Shown: piece by piece, positions 47,365 to 55,109 of the stretch
Layout: every line of letters begins with the position of its first letter
Numbering within the stretch: position 1 is the stretch's first letter
Assembly: GCA_017302295.1 (NCBI GenBank)
Contig: JAFLDS010000010.1
Coordinates: 80,184-144,183, forward strand
Direction of reading: 5' to 3'
Source: Thauera sp.
GTDB lineage: Bacteria; Pseudomonadota; Gammaproteobacteria; Burkholderiales; Rhodocyclaceae
DNA: 64,000 nucleotides
Notes under the pieces: model-generated
What the model was told of the DNA's origin: nothing
Database searches by the model: none
What the model saw: only the letters and a program-made list of their open reading frames with translations
Position numbers and translations under genes: made by a program

Positions 47365-47449
47365 AATGTCGGTCGGGTCGGGCCAAGGAAACCGTGGCGT
47401 AAGGCTTTACGCGCCGTTCCACGGACGGGAAGGGAGAACGGGAGTAACC

Positions 47450-48199
47450 ATGCAACTCACTGCGCTGCAGGGGTACCTGGATGAGCTGCTGAATGCATCC
47501 GGACTCAAGGATTATTGCCCAAACGGTTTGCAAGTGGAAGGACGCCCGGAGGTGCAGCGGGTGCTGTGCGGCGTGACCGCGAGCCAGGCGCTCGTCGATC
47601 ATGCGGTGCGCGGGACCTATGACCTGGTGCTCGTGCATCACGGCTATTTCTGGCGTGGCGAGGACGGTCGCATCGTCGGTCTGCGCAAGCGCAGGCTGCA
47701 GGCGCTGCTGGCGAACGACATCAGCCTCATCGCCTATCACCTGCCGCTGGACGTGCATCCCGAGTTCGGCAACAACGCGCAACTCGCGCGGCTGATGGGG
47801 TGGGGCGCTGAAGGACGCTTCGCGGAGCAGGAGCTGGGCTGGATCGGGCGGCCGGCAGGCCCGGCCGAAACGGCGCGCTGCATCGCGCGATCGATTGCCG
47901 CACGGCTCGGGCGCGAACCCATGCTCGTCGGCGACGCGCAACGCCCTGTGCGCAGGGTCGCCTGGTGCACCGGTGCCGCCCAAGGCTACTTCGAGCAGGC
48001 CATCGCGGCAGGGGCCGACGTCTACGTGTCGGGAGAAATTTCCGAACAGACGGTCCACCTTGCGCGCGAGTCCGGGGTGCCGTACATCGCTGCCGGCCAC
48101 CACGCGACCGAGCGCTACGGCGTCCGCGCGTTGGCCCATCACCTGCAAGAGGCCTGCGGTGTCGAGGCCGACTTCGTCGACCTCGACAACCCGGTCTGA
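47450..48199 (+). CDS. Nif3-like dinuclear metal centre protein (YbgI/DUF34 family)
   Basis: The 249-residue protein belongs to the widespread NIF3 family. Metal ligands are visible in LVHHGYFWRG, YHLPLDVHPEFGNNAQLARLMG and AAGHHATERYG near the end. In known structures it forms a hexameric toroid with two metals per subunit; the physiological role is still uncertain (a GTP cyclohydrolase I-like activity has been proposed). A good GGGAG/GGAG ribosome site precedes ATG 47450. The 85-base gap to the divergent protease gene has a GCGTAA-GGCT-TTACGC palindrome (47397-47412). Confidence 0.92.
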   Translation: MQLTALQGYLDELLNASGLKDYCPNGLQVEGRPEVQRVLCGVTASQALVDHAVRGTYDLVLVHHGYFWRGEDGRIVGLRKRRLQALLANDISLIAYHLPLDVHPEFGNNAQLARLMGWGAEGRFAEQELGWIGRPAGPAETARCIARSIAARLGREPMLVGDAQRPVRRVAWCTGAAQGYFEQAIAAGADVYVSGEISEQTVHLARESGVPYIAAGHHATERYGVRALAHHLQEACGVEADFVDLDNPV

Positions 48200-48218
48200 A
48201 ACCCGGGCCGCGGCCGCG

Positions 48219-50147
48219 TCAGCCTGCAGCTTCGGTCAGCTTGGTCACGTAGCTGCGGTAGGTGCCCAGTTCGTCGTCCAGGATGGCCTCCAGCAGGAGC
48301 AGTTCGTCGATGACCGGGAAGGGGAAGCCTTCGCGAGCTCCGTCCCTGTTGTCGCGCAGCAGCTGCTGGATGAAGGCCTGGCATTCACGCGTGCGCCATT
48401 GCGCCTGCAGCCGCGACACGATGTGCGGCAGGTTCTCGAGCGAGAGCGGAATCGCGCGGACGCTGTCGTAAGTGTCCCAGCTCACCGCCCTGACGTTGAA
48501 GGTCTTGTTCAGCTGATACGCCAGGCCGTCGAACTCGGCGCGTAGCCCGGCCGCCTTGTACACGTCGAGCAGTTTCAGCCAGGGGGTGATCGCCTGCTTC
48601 GGGTTGCCCTGGATGAACTCCGCCAGCGTATCGGCGGCGCCCTGCACGCGACCGAAGCTCATCATGATCTCGGCGAGTTCGATGGCGGACTTGTGCTCTT
48701 CGACCGATTCGCCGCCTGCTTCGGTCATGACGATCTTCGCGGTGTCCGGCAGCCGGGATCCGGCATCCCATGCGATGGGAGCGTCCGCTCGGGTGCTGGA
48801 GGTGCCGTCCGCCGCCGGTGTGGCGAGTGTGGCCGGTGTTGCCGCAAAGGACGCTGGGGCCGCGGGCGCCTTGGGAACGTGCGGACGCGCCACAACCGGC
48901 TGGCGGCGGGCAATGTCGCTGACGCCGCCGCCGCTGCGCCTGCGCAGCAAGCCGGCGAGGATCAGCAGAATGCCGAGCAGCAGCGCTGCGGCAAGATACC
49001 AGTCCTTGTGCGTCTGGGCGGTCGCAGGCGCAGCAGGCGCCTGCCCTGCCGGGGGCTGGCTCGCGGTCAGCGGGGCGGTCTGCACTGCAGGTGCGGCGGT
49101 TGCAGGCATGTTCGCGATGAGTGCCTGGGTTTGCTGCTGAAGCCGTGCCTGGATCTGCTCAAGTTCCTTGATGCGGGCGAGAAGCTCCATTTCCGCGATG
49201 ATGCTGCGGTCCACCGCCGCGGCCAGTTCCCGCTCGCGCACCGACCAGCTCGCATCGACTTCCTTCGTGTTCGGCGACAGCCCCCCGCTGGCGACGACGC
49301 CGGGCGCGCTGCCGGTTCTTGGCATGTCGTCGGCAACGATCAGGCGGTCGGTACCCGCGCCGGACGGTTTCACGACCGGTGGCGCGGCGGACGCTGCGAC
49401 CGGCGCGGGTCCTCTGCTTGCCTTGGGCGCCGGCGGCTTCTGTTCGACGCGCGGCTCACCGGCGGGTCCCGGTGTGCGGCGCGGTGCCGCGGCGCGCCGC
49501 AGGTCGGGGATAAGGACGCGGGTGCCTGGCTCGAGCGTTGAGCTGCGCGACGCGGCGTCGGGAAAAAGAGCGGGGTTCGCTTGCGCCGTCGCGCTGACGA
49601 AGCGCCGTCTTGCCGCTCCGTCATCCGGATAGAGGGCTTCGGCGAGCGAGGCGAGCGATTCGCCGGGTGCGGTGGTCCAGGTACGCGTGGTGGTGGCCCG
49701 GCCGCCGGGCGATGCCGCCTGCCCCTCGCTGCGACGCGGTGCGACGACCGCCGCCGGCGCTGCTGCCACAGGGTAGGGAAGGAGCAGTGTGTACTCCTTC
49801 TGCATGTGGGTGCCACAGACGTCGGCGATCACGAGTTTCAGTGCGGGCTCGTTCACCGGCTGAGGGCTCGTGACGACGATGCGCGTACCACTGCCGCGAC
49901 CGCTGACACTGATGCGCCCGCTCTTCAGCCAGGGCAGCTCGGCCGCGCCGTCTCCGGGGGCAACGACGCGCAGGCAGTTCGCCGCATCGTCGAGGGTGCC
50001 GGCGGCGATGCCGATCTCGGCTCGGAACGGCTCGCCGAGCGTCGATATCGAGAGGATCTCGCCCAGCGCAGCGGAGGAAGCCGGAGCTGAGCACAGCGCG
50101 AGGGCGGCGGTGATCGCCGCGGCGATGGGAAGCCTTCTTGTTTTCAT
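48219..50147 (-). CDS. FimV-like inner-membrane protein
   Basis: FimV-family proteins span the envelope, bind peptidoglycan and affect type IV pili, polarity and cyclic nucleotides. The 642-residue protein has a signal peptide (residues 1-26) and the FimV N-terminal domain (LGEILSISTLGEPFRAEIGIA, about 27-125). A LysM-like segment near 160-225 (ESLASLAEALYPDD…RVLIPDLR) and a coiled coil (LLARIKELEQIQARLQQQTQALI, about 315-350) follow. One membrane segment is present (WYLAAALLLGILLILAGLL, about 385-405). The cytoplasmic C-terminal part is shorter than in Pseudomonas FimV (about 900 residues). It is convergent with the Nif3 gene. Confidence 0.85.
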   Translation of the reverse strand: MKTRRLPIAAAITAALALCSAPASSAALGEILSISTLGEPFRAEIGIAAGTLDDAANCLRVVAPGDGAAELPWLKSGRISVSGRGSGTRIVVTSPQPVNEPALKLVIADVCGTHMQKEYTLLLPYPVAAAPAAVVAPRRSEGQAASPGGRATTTRTWTTAPGESLASLAEALYPDDGAARRRFVSATAQANPALFPDAASRSSTLEPGTRVLIPDLRRAAAPRRTPGPAGEPRVEQKPPAPKASRGPAPVAASAAPPVVKPSGAGTDRLIVADDMPRTGSAPGVVASGGLSPNTKEVDASWSVRERELAAAVDRSIIAEMELLARIKELEQIQARLQQQTQALIANMPATAAPAVQTAPLTASQPPAGQAPAAPATAQTHKDWYLAAALLLGILLILAGLLRRRSGGGVSDIARRQPVVARPHVPKAPAAPASFAATPATLATPAADGTSSTRADAPIAWDAGSRLPDTAKIVMTEAGGESVEEHKSAIELAEIMMSFGRVQGAADTLAEFIQGNPKQAITPWLKLLDVYKAAGLRAEFDGLAYQLNKTFNVRAVSWDTYDSVRAIPLSLENLPHIVSRLQAQWRTRECQAFIQQLLRDNRDGAREGFPFPVIDELLLLEAILDDELGTYRSYVTKLTEAAG

Positions 50148-50361
50148 TGTCCGCTCGGCTGGCGGTCGTCGATATTGATGCAGCGTTTTTTAACAGACTA
50201 TCTCTGTCGCTTCCAGCGATAACTTGCGCATTTCGTCCTTGATTGCATTTCGCTGTGAATTTTTCGGCTGTCGCCACCGACGCCGATAGCGAGCAATGGA
50301 TACGGCCCACACGAAGGCATGCGTTAAGATCGGCCTGTTCCATACGCAACAGTATCCAGCC

Positions 50362-50916
50362 ATGCCACTCCCCGCACCCCAGCAGCTCCGGCGCCGCATC
50401 CACACGCGCAGCATCCAGATCGAGGGCTTTATCCGCGACGACGGGCTGTACGACATCGAAGCCTCGCTGTCCGACGTCAAGGATCAGGATTTTCCCATTT
50501 CTTCAGGTCTGCGTCGCGCAGGGGATCCGATCCATCTGATGCGCGTGCGGCTGACGGTGGATGCCGAATTCAACATCGTTGCAGCAACCGCCTGTTCGGA
50601 TGGCGTGCCCTATCCGGGCTATTGCGACACGATCGGACCCGCGTATGAAAGTCTCGTGGGTCTGAATCTGGTGCGCGGTTTCCGGCGCACGGTCGGCGAG
50701 ATGTTCGCCGACGTGAGAGGCTGCACGCATCTCAGCGAACTGCTGCTGTCCCTGCCGACGGCGGCGATCCAGACTTTCGTCAGCTTTCGCCGGGATGACG
50801 AGCAAACTGTCGAAAAGCCCTTCCAGCTCGATCGCTGCCATGCCCTCGATACCTCGGCCGGGGCGGTTCAGCGCTACTACCCGAAGTGGTACCGGCCTCG
50901 TGACCGGCAGGATTGA
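50362..50916 (+). CDS. DUF2889 domain-containing protein
   Basis: The 184-residue product (from MPLPAPQQLRRR) matches the DUF2889 family of unknown function: RRRIHTRSIQIEGFIRDDGLYDIEASLSDVK, MRVRLTVDAEFNIVAATAC and the CTHLSELLLSLPTAAIQTF block with a conserved cysteine. There is no signal peptide or membrane span. ATG 50296 would extend it by 22 residues, but TTAAGAT at 50324-50330 looks like a -10 box lying between the two, so the inner start is preferred. It is divergent from the FimV-like gene and has no co-transcribed neighbour. Confidence 0.8.
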   Translation: MPLPAPQQLRRRIHTRSIQIEGFIRDDGLYDIEASLSDVKDQDFPISSGLRRAGDPIHLMRVRLTVDAEFNIVAATACSDGVPYPGYCDTIGPAYESLVGLNLVRGFRRTVGEMFADVRGCTHLSELLLSLPTAAIQTFVSFRRDDEQTVEKPFQLDRCHALDTSAGAVQRYYPKWYRPRDRQD

Positions 50917-50963
50917 GCCAATCGGATGCTGAAGGGCGCCTGCGAAAATCTTCCATAATTATG

Positions 50964-50969
50964 TATAAT
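50964..50969 (+). promoter_or_regulatory. Putative -10 element of sucCD
   Basis: TATAAT (50964-50969) is an exact -10 hexamer in the only AT-rich patch of the 238-base gap before sucC; no convincing -35 accompanies it. Transcription would start near 50976 and give a leader of about 180 bases. That leader holds a hairpin, CGACCGG (51019-51025) with CCGGTCG (51032-51038). Confidence 0.5.
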
Positions 50970-51154
50970 TTGAAGGTCTTGGGGTAAGCACGTATTGCGC
51001 GTGGCTTTTCCGGATGTGCGACCGGCGGGTTCCGGTCGGGGGCGGCGGGAGGCGGACGAGGGAGACGACGCCTGTCGCGGAGCGATGCTCCGAACCGTGC
51101 CATCAACCTGTTCGCGGCGGACTCACCCGACGCGACTTCGATCGAAGGGCAACC

Positions 51155-52315
51155 ATGAAGATTCATGAGTATCAGGCAAAAGAACTGTTGAGGAAGTATG
51201 GCGTCGTGACGCCGCGCGGCTTCCACTGCGTTTCCGTGGATGCGGCGGTGAAGGCGGCCGAGGAACTCGGCGGCAAGATCTGGGTGGTGAAGGCCCAGAT
51301 CCACGCGGGCGGCCGCGGCAAGGGCGGCGGCGTCAAGCTCGCCCGATCGCTCGACGAAGTGCGCCAGCACGCCAACGACATCCTCGGCATGCAGCTCGTG
51401 ACCCACCAGACCGGCCCCGAAGGCCAGAAGGTGCGCAACCTGCTGATCGAGGAAGGCGCCGACATCAAGAAGGAATACTATGTCGCCGCGCTGACCGACC
51501 GCGCCACGCAGAAGGTCGCCATCATGGCCTCCTCCGAAGGCGGCATGGACATCGAGGAAGTCGCGCACAGCACGCCCGAGAAGATCCTCAAGGAGTTCGT
51601 CGATCCGCTCGTCGGCCTGACCGACGCCCAGGCCGAGACCCTGGCCCGCGGCATCGGCGTGCCGGACGCTTCGGTCGCGAAGGCGGTCGATGCGCTCAAA
51701 CGCCTGTACACCTGCTACATGGAAACCGATGCCTCGCTGGCGGAAATCAACCCGCTGATCCTCGAAGGCAACGGCAACATCAAGGCCCTGGACGCCAAGT
51801 TCAACTTCGACTCCAATGCCCTCTACCGTCACCCGGAAATCGTCGATTTCCGCGACTTCGACGAAGAGGACGCCGACGAGATCGAGGCCTCCAAGTTCGA
51901 CCTCGCCTACATCAGCCTCGACGGCAACATCGGCTGCCTGGTGAATGGCGCCGGCCTGGCGATGGCCACCATGGACACGATCAAGCTGTTCGGCGCCGAG
52001 CCGGCCAACTTCCTCGACGTGGGCGGCGGCGCGACCACCGAGAAGGTCACCGAAGCCTTCAAGATCATGCTCAAGAACCCCAAGGTCAAGGGCATCCTGG
52101 TCAACATCTTCGGCGGCATCATGCGCTGCGACACCATCGCCACCGGCGTGGTCGCCGCGGCCAAGGAAGTTCATCTCTCCGTCCCGCTCGTGGTGCGCAT
52201 GAAGGGCACCAACGAAGACCTCGGCAAGAAGATCCTCGCCGAGTCGGGTCTGCCGATCATCACCGCCGACACCATGGCGGAAGCCGCGACCAAGATCGTC
52301 GCTGCGGTCAAGTAA
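51155..52315 (+). CDS. sucC: Succinate--CoA ligase beta subunit
   Basis: SucC is the nucleotide-binding beta subunit of succinyl-CoA synthetase in the TCA cycle. The 386-residue protein has an ATP-grasp domain ([17 protein letters not shown] to about 240), with [20 protein letters not shown] and [14 protein letters not shown]. The CoA-ligase domain follows: [27 protein letters not shown] and [13 protein letters not shown]. The start is ATG 51155, which gives the family N-terminus. sucD follows after 12 bases with a GGAGAG site. Confidence 0.98.
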   Translation: MKIHEYQAKELLRKYGVVTPRGFHCVSVDAAVKAAEELGGKIWVVKAQIHAGGRGKGGGVKLARSLDEVRQHANDILGMQLVTHQTGPEGQKVRNLLIEEGADIKKEYYVAALTDRATQKVAIMASSEGGMDIEEVAHSTPEKILKEFVDPLVGLTDAQAETLARGIGVPDASVAKAVDALKRLYTCYMETDASLAEINPLILEGNGNIKALDAKFNFDSNALYRHPEIVDFRDFDEEDADEIEASKFDLAYISLDGNIGCLVNGAGLAMATMDTIKLFGAEPANFLDVGGGATTEKVTEAFKIMLKNPKVKGILVNIFGGIMRCDTIATGVVAAAKEVHLSVPLVVRMKGTNEDLGKKILAESGLPIITADTMAEAATKIVAAVK

Positions 52316-52327
52316 GGAGAGCTTCGA

Positions 52328-53221
52328 ATGTCCATCCTGATCAACAAAGACACCAAGGTCATCACCCAGGGCATCACCGGCAAGACCGGCCAGTTCCACA
52401 CCGAGAAGTGCCAGGAATACGCCAACGGCAAGAACTGCTTCGTCGCCGGCGTGAACCCGAAGAAGGCGGGCGAGAAGATCTTCGACATCCCCATCTACGC
52501 CTCGGTCAAGGAAGCCGCCGCCGAAACCGGCGCCACGGTGTCGGTGATCTACGTGCCGCCGGCGGGCGCGGCCGACGCCATCTGGGAAGCCTGCGAGGCC
52601 GACCTGGATCTGGCGATCTGCATCACCGAAGGCATCCCGGTGCGCGACATGCTGGTCGTGCGCAACAAGATGAAGCAGAAGGTTGCCAAGGGCGGCAAGG
52701 AAACCCTGCTGCTCGGCCCCAACTGCCCCGGCCTGATCACGCCCGACGAGATCAAGATCGGCATCATGCCCGGCCACATCCACCGCAAGGGCCGCATCGG
52801 CGTCGTGTCGCGTTCCGGCACGCTGACCTATGAAGCCGTCGCCCAACTCACCGAAATCGGCCTCGGCCAGTCTTCGGCGGTGGGTATCGGCGGTGACCCG
52901 ATCAACGGCCTCAAGCACATCGACGTGATGCGCATGTTCAACGACGATCCGGACACCGACGCGGTGATCATGATCGGCGAGATCGGCGGTCCGGACGAAG
53001 CCGAAGCCGCGCAGTGGTGCAAGGCCAACATGAAGAAGCCGATCGTCGGCTTCATCGCCGGCGTCACCGCGCCCGCGGGCAAGCGCATGGGCCACGCCGG
53101 TGCGCTGATCTCGGGCGGCGCGGACACCGCCGACGCCAAGCTCGCCGTCATGGAAGAGTGTGGCTTCAAGGTGACGCGCAACCCGTCGGAGATGGCCAAG
53201 CTGCTGAAGGCGATGCTCTGA
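52328..53221 (+). CDS. sucD: Succinate--CoA ligase alpha subunit
   Basis: SucD binds CoA and carries the phosphohistidine of succinyl-CoA synthetase. The 297-residue protein begins [27 protein letters not shown]. It has [23 protein letters not shown], a Gly-rich loop [17 protein letters not shown] and the active-site [14 protein letters not shown], where the His is phosphorylated. An intrinsic terminator follows at 53245-53271, so sucCD is a two-gene unit. Confidence 0.98.
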   Translation: MSILINKDTKVITQGITGKTGQFHTEKCQEYANGKNCFVAGVNPKKAGEKIFDIPIYASVKEAAAETGATVSVIYVPPAGAADAIWEACEADLDLAICITEGIPVRDMLVVRNKMKQKVAKGGKETLLLGPNCPGLITPDEIKIGIMPGHIHRKGRIGVVSRSGTLTYEAVAQLTEIGLGQSSAVGIGGDPINGLKHIDVMRMFNDDPDTDAVIMIGEIGGPDEAEAAQWCKANMKKPIVGFIAGVTAPAGKRMGHAGALISGGADTADAKLAVMEECGFKVTRNPSEMAKLLKAML

Positions 53222-53244
53222 TCCCCTGCAGCCTCCGCTGAAAG

Positions 53245-53271
53245 AGCGCCGGTTCATCCGGCGCTTTTTTT
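53245..53271 (+). terminator. Intrinsic terminator after sucD
   Basis: AGCGCCGG (53245-53252), loop TTCAT, CCGGCGCT (53258-53265), then a run of seven T (53265-53271). It is 24 bases after the sucD stop. Confidence 0.93.
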
Positions 53272-53391
53272 CGACCCCGTGATGCAAGCGAGCGCTAGAA
53301 TCTTGATCGAGTCGACATGCCTGCAGCGTGTCCACAGCGAGTCAACGCAGACAGCCCGCCGGCGAGCGGGCCCGAACAACGGGAACATGCA

Positions 53392-54126
53392 ATGCCTAAG
53401 CTGATCCTCAGCATGGACGGACTGGTCCTCAAGGAGATCGTGCTCAACAAGGAGCGGATTTCCATCGGGCGCAAGCCGAACAACGACATCCAGATCGACA
53501 ATCTGGCGATCAGCGGCCAGCATGCGGTGATCACCTGCATCCTCAAGGATGCCTTCCTGGAAGACCAGAACAGCACGAACGGCACCTATGTGAACGGGCA
53601 GCCGGTGAAGAAGCACGTCCTGCACAACAACGATGTCATCGAGCTGGGCAAGTATCGGCTGAAGTATCTCGTCGATACTTCCCAGCCCGGGCTTTCCCCC
53701 TCGGAGATGGTGGAAACTTCGGCCCTCAAGCCTTTCGAGATGTCGGCCACGGCGACCGATGTCACGCCACCGGGGGCGCGGCGCGACGGTGGTGACGGCA
53801 CCCGCACCCAGGTGCTTGCGGGGGATGCGCTCGAGCGAGGTGCCGCTGCTGCTCCGACCGAGCGGCTCGGCATGCTCCAGGTCCTGAGCGGCGCGAATGC
53901 CGGCCGCGAACTCGAGCTCACCAAGTCGCTGACGACGCTCGGCAAGCCGGGGCGTCAGGTCGCGGTCATCACCCGCAGGCCGCACGGCTATTTCATCACG
54001 CACGTCGAAGGGGCGACCTTCCCGATGGTCAATGGCCGCACGCTCGACGCGCAGGCGCACCTGCTCAACGATCACGACATCATCGACATCGCCGGCGTCA
54101 AGATGGAGTTCTTCCTGCGCCCCTAA
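53392..54126 (+). CDS. FHA-domain protein with two FHA-like domains
   Basis: A 244-residue cytoplasmic protein. The first FHA domain (about 1-95) has the phosphothreonine-binding residues in RISIGRKPNNDI (GR 26-27), ISGQHA (41-44) and NSTNGTYVNG (60-69). A low-complexity linker with several Thr/Ser follows. A second, more degenerate FHA-like fold spans about 165-244 (TLGKPGRQVAVITRRPHGYFI, VNGRTL, LNDHDIIDIAGVKMEFF). It would read phosphothreonine signals, but no Ser/Thr kinase is in the window. TAGAAT at 53296-53301 may be the -10. The next genes are an MBL hydrolase and a GAF-ATPase on the same strand. Confidence 0.9.
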   Translation: MPKLILSMDGLVLKEIVLNKERISIGRKPNNDIQIDNLAISGQHAVITCILKDAFLEDQNSTNGTYVNGQPVKKHVLHNNDVIELGKYRLKYLVDTSQPGLSPSEMVETSALKPFEMSATATDVTPPGARRDGGDGTRTQVLAGDALERGAAAAPTERLGMLQVLSGANAGRELELTKSLTTLGKPGRQVAVITRRPHGYFITHVEGATFPMVNGRTLDAQAHLLNDHDIIDIAGVKMEFFLRP

Positions 54127-54254
54127 GTCCCGGATATGGCGTGATTTATGGCACAGGGGCGAGGGGGCGCGGGTGTTAAGGTACTGCGTTAGGCAGGTTA
54201 ATTCGGAGTCGGGATGGTCGTGCCCAGCGCAGCGGAGGCCGGCCGCGATGATCT

Positions 54255-55022
54255 ATGAAGCTGAAGGTGCTCGGATGCAGCGGCGGAATCGGCGGGGCGC
54301 AGGCGCGCACCACGTCGTTTCTCGTTGATGACGACATCCTGATCGATTGCGGGACCGGCGTGGGCGATCTGGAGCTGGACGCCCTGATGCGGATCGACCA
54401 CGTGTTCATCTCGCACGCCCATCTCGACCACATCGCTTCGCTGCCGCTGCTGATCGATTCCGTCGGCGAGGCGAAGGGCAGTCCCATCGTCGTCTACGCG
54501 ACGCCCGAGACGATCCGCATCCTGCACTCGCATGTCTTCAACTGGCTGGTGTGGCCGGATTTCTCGTCGATTCCAGACCGGCACCGTCCCTTCCTGCATT
54601 TTCAGCCGGTGAAGGTGGGCGAGTCGGTACGCCTGGGTGGGCGCTGCATCACCGCGCTGCCGGCGCACCACACGGTGCCGGCCGTGGCCTTTTGCATGGA
54701 CAGTGGTGCGGGGCAACTGATCTATTCTGGCGACACGGCCTACTGCCCCGACCTGATCGCCATGATCAACCAGCGTAGGGCTTTGCGCCACCTGATCATC
54801 GAGACGGCGTTTTCCGACGAGCAGCGCGGACTGGCGCTGGCGTCGCGCCATCTCTGCCCGGGCATGGTGGCATCGATCCTTGACGAGGTGACGGTCTCGC
54901 CCGAAGTCCATATCAGTCACCTCAAGCCCGGTCAGGGTGACCGCATCATGCAGCAGATCCATGCCCACGAGCCGCGGCTGCCGGTGTCGCGCCTGGTGCA
55001 GGGGCAGGTGCTGGAGTTCTGA
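54255..55022 (+). CDS. MBL-fold metallo-hydrolase, class II cyclic-nucleotide phosphodiesterase-like
   Basis: A 255-residue metallo-beta-lactamase-fold enzyme. Metal-binding residues are in HAHLDH (54-59), PAHHTVPA (His138/139), SGDTAY (Asp160) and ISHLKPG near the end. HAHLDHIASL is close to the class II cAMP phosphodiesterase signature (HxHLDHxxGL), and the fold also includes RNase Z-like proteins, so a phosphodiesterase is likely but the substrate is open. A GGAGG at 54234-54238 is 16 bases upstream, rather far. It lies 128 bases after the FHA gene and 87 before the GAF-ATPase gene. Confidence 0.85.
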   Translation: MKLKVLGCSGGIGGAQARTTSFLVDDDILIDCGTGVGDLELDALMRIDHVFISHAHLDHIASLPLLIDSVGEAKGSPIVVYATPETIRILHSHVFNWLVWPDFSSIPDRHRPFLHFQPVKVGESVRLGGRCITALPAHHTVPAVAFCMDSGAGQLIYSGDTAYCPDLIAMINQRRALRHLIIETAFSDEQRGLALASRHLCPGMVASILDEVTVSPEVHISHLKPGQGDRIMQQIHAHEPRLPVSRLVQGQVLEF

Positions 55023-55109
55023 GGGGCCGTTGGATTCCGCCCCACAGCTGCGGGCGTGCAGTCGTAGAATGCTGATCCGCGTTCCCATTTCCGCGTTGAG
55101 GCAAGCGCC

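Noticed and set aside
50780-53335. An 851-codon open frame on the minus strand across DUF2889, sucC and sucD
   Set aside because: It mirrors well-conserved sucCD codons in GC-rich DNA, is His/Asp/Gly/Arg-rich with no recognisable domain, and has no ribosome site. It is a shadow frame.
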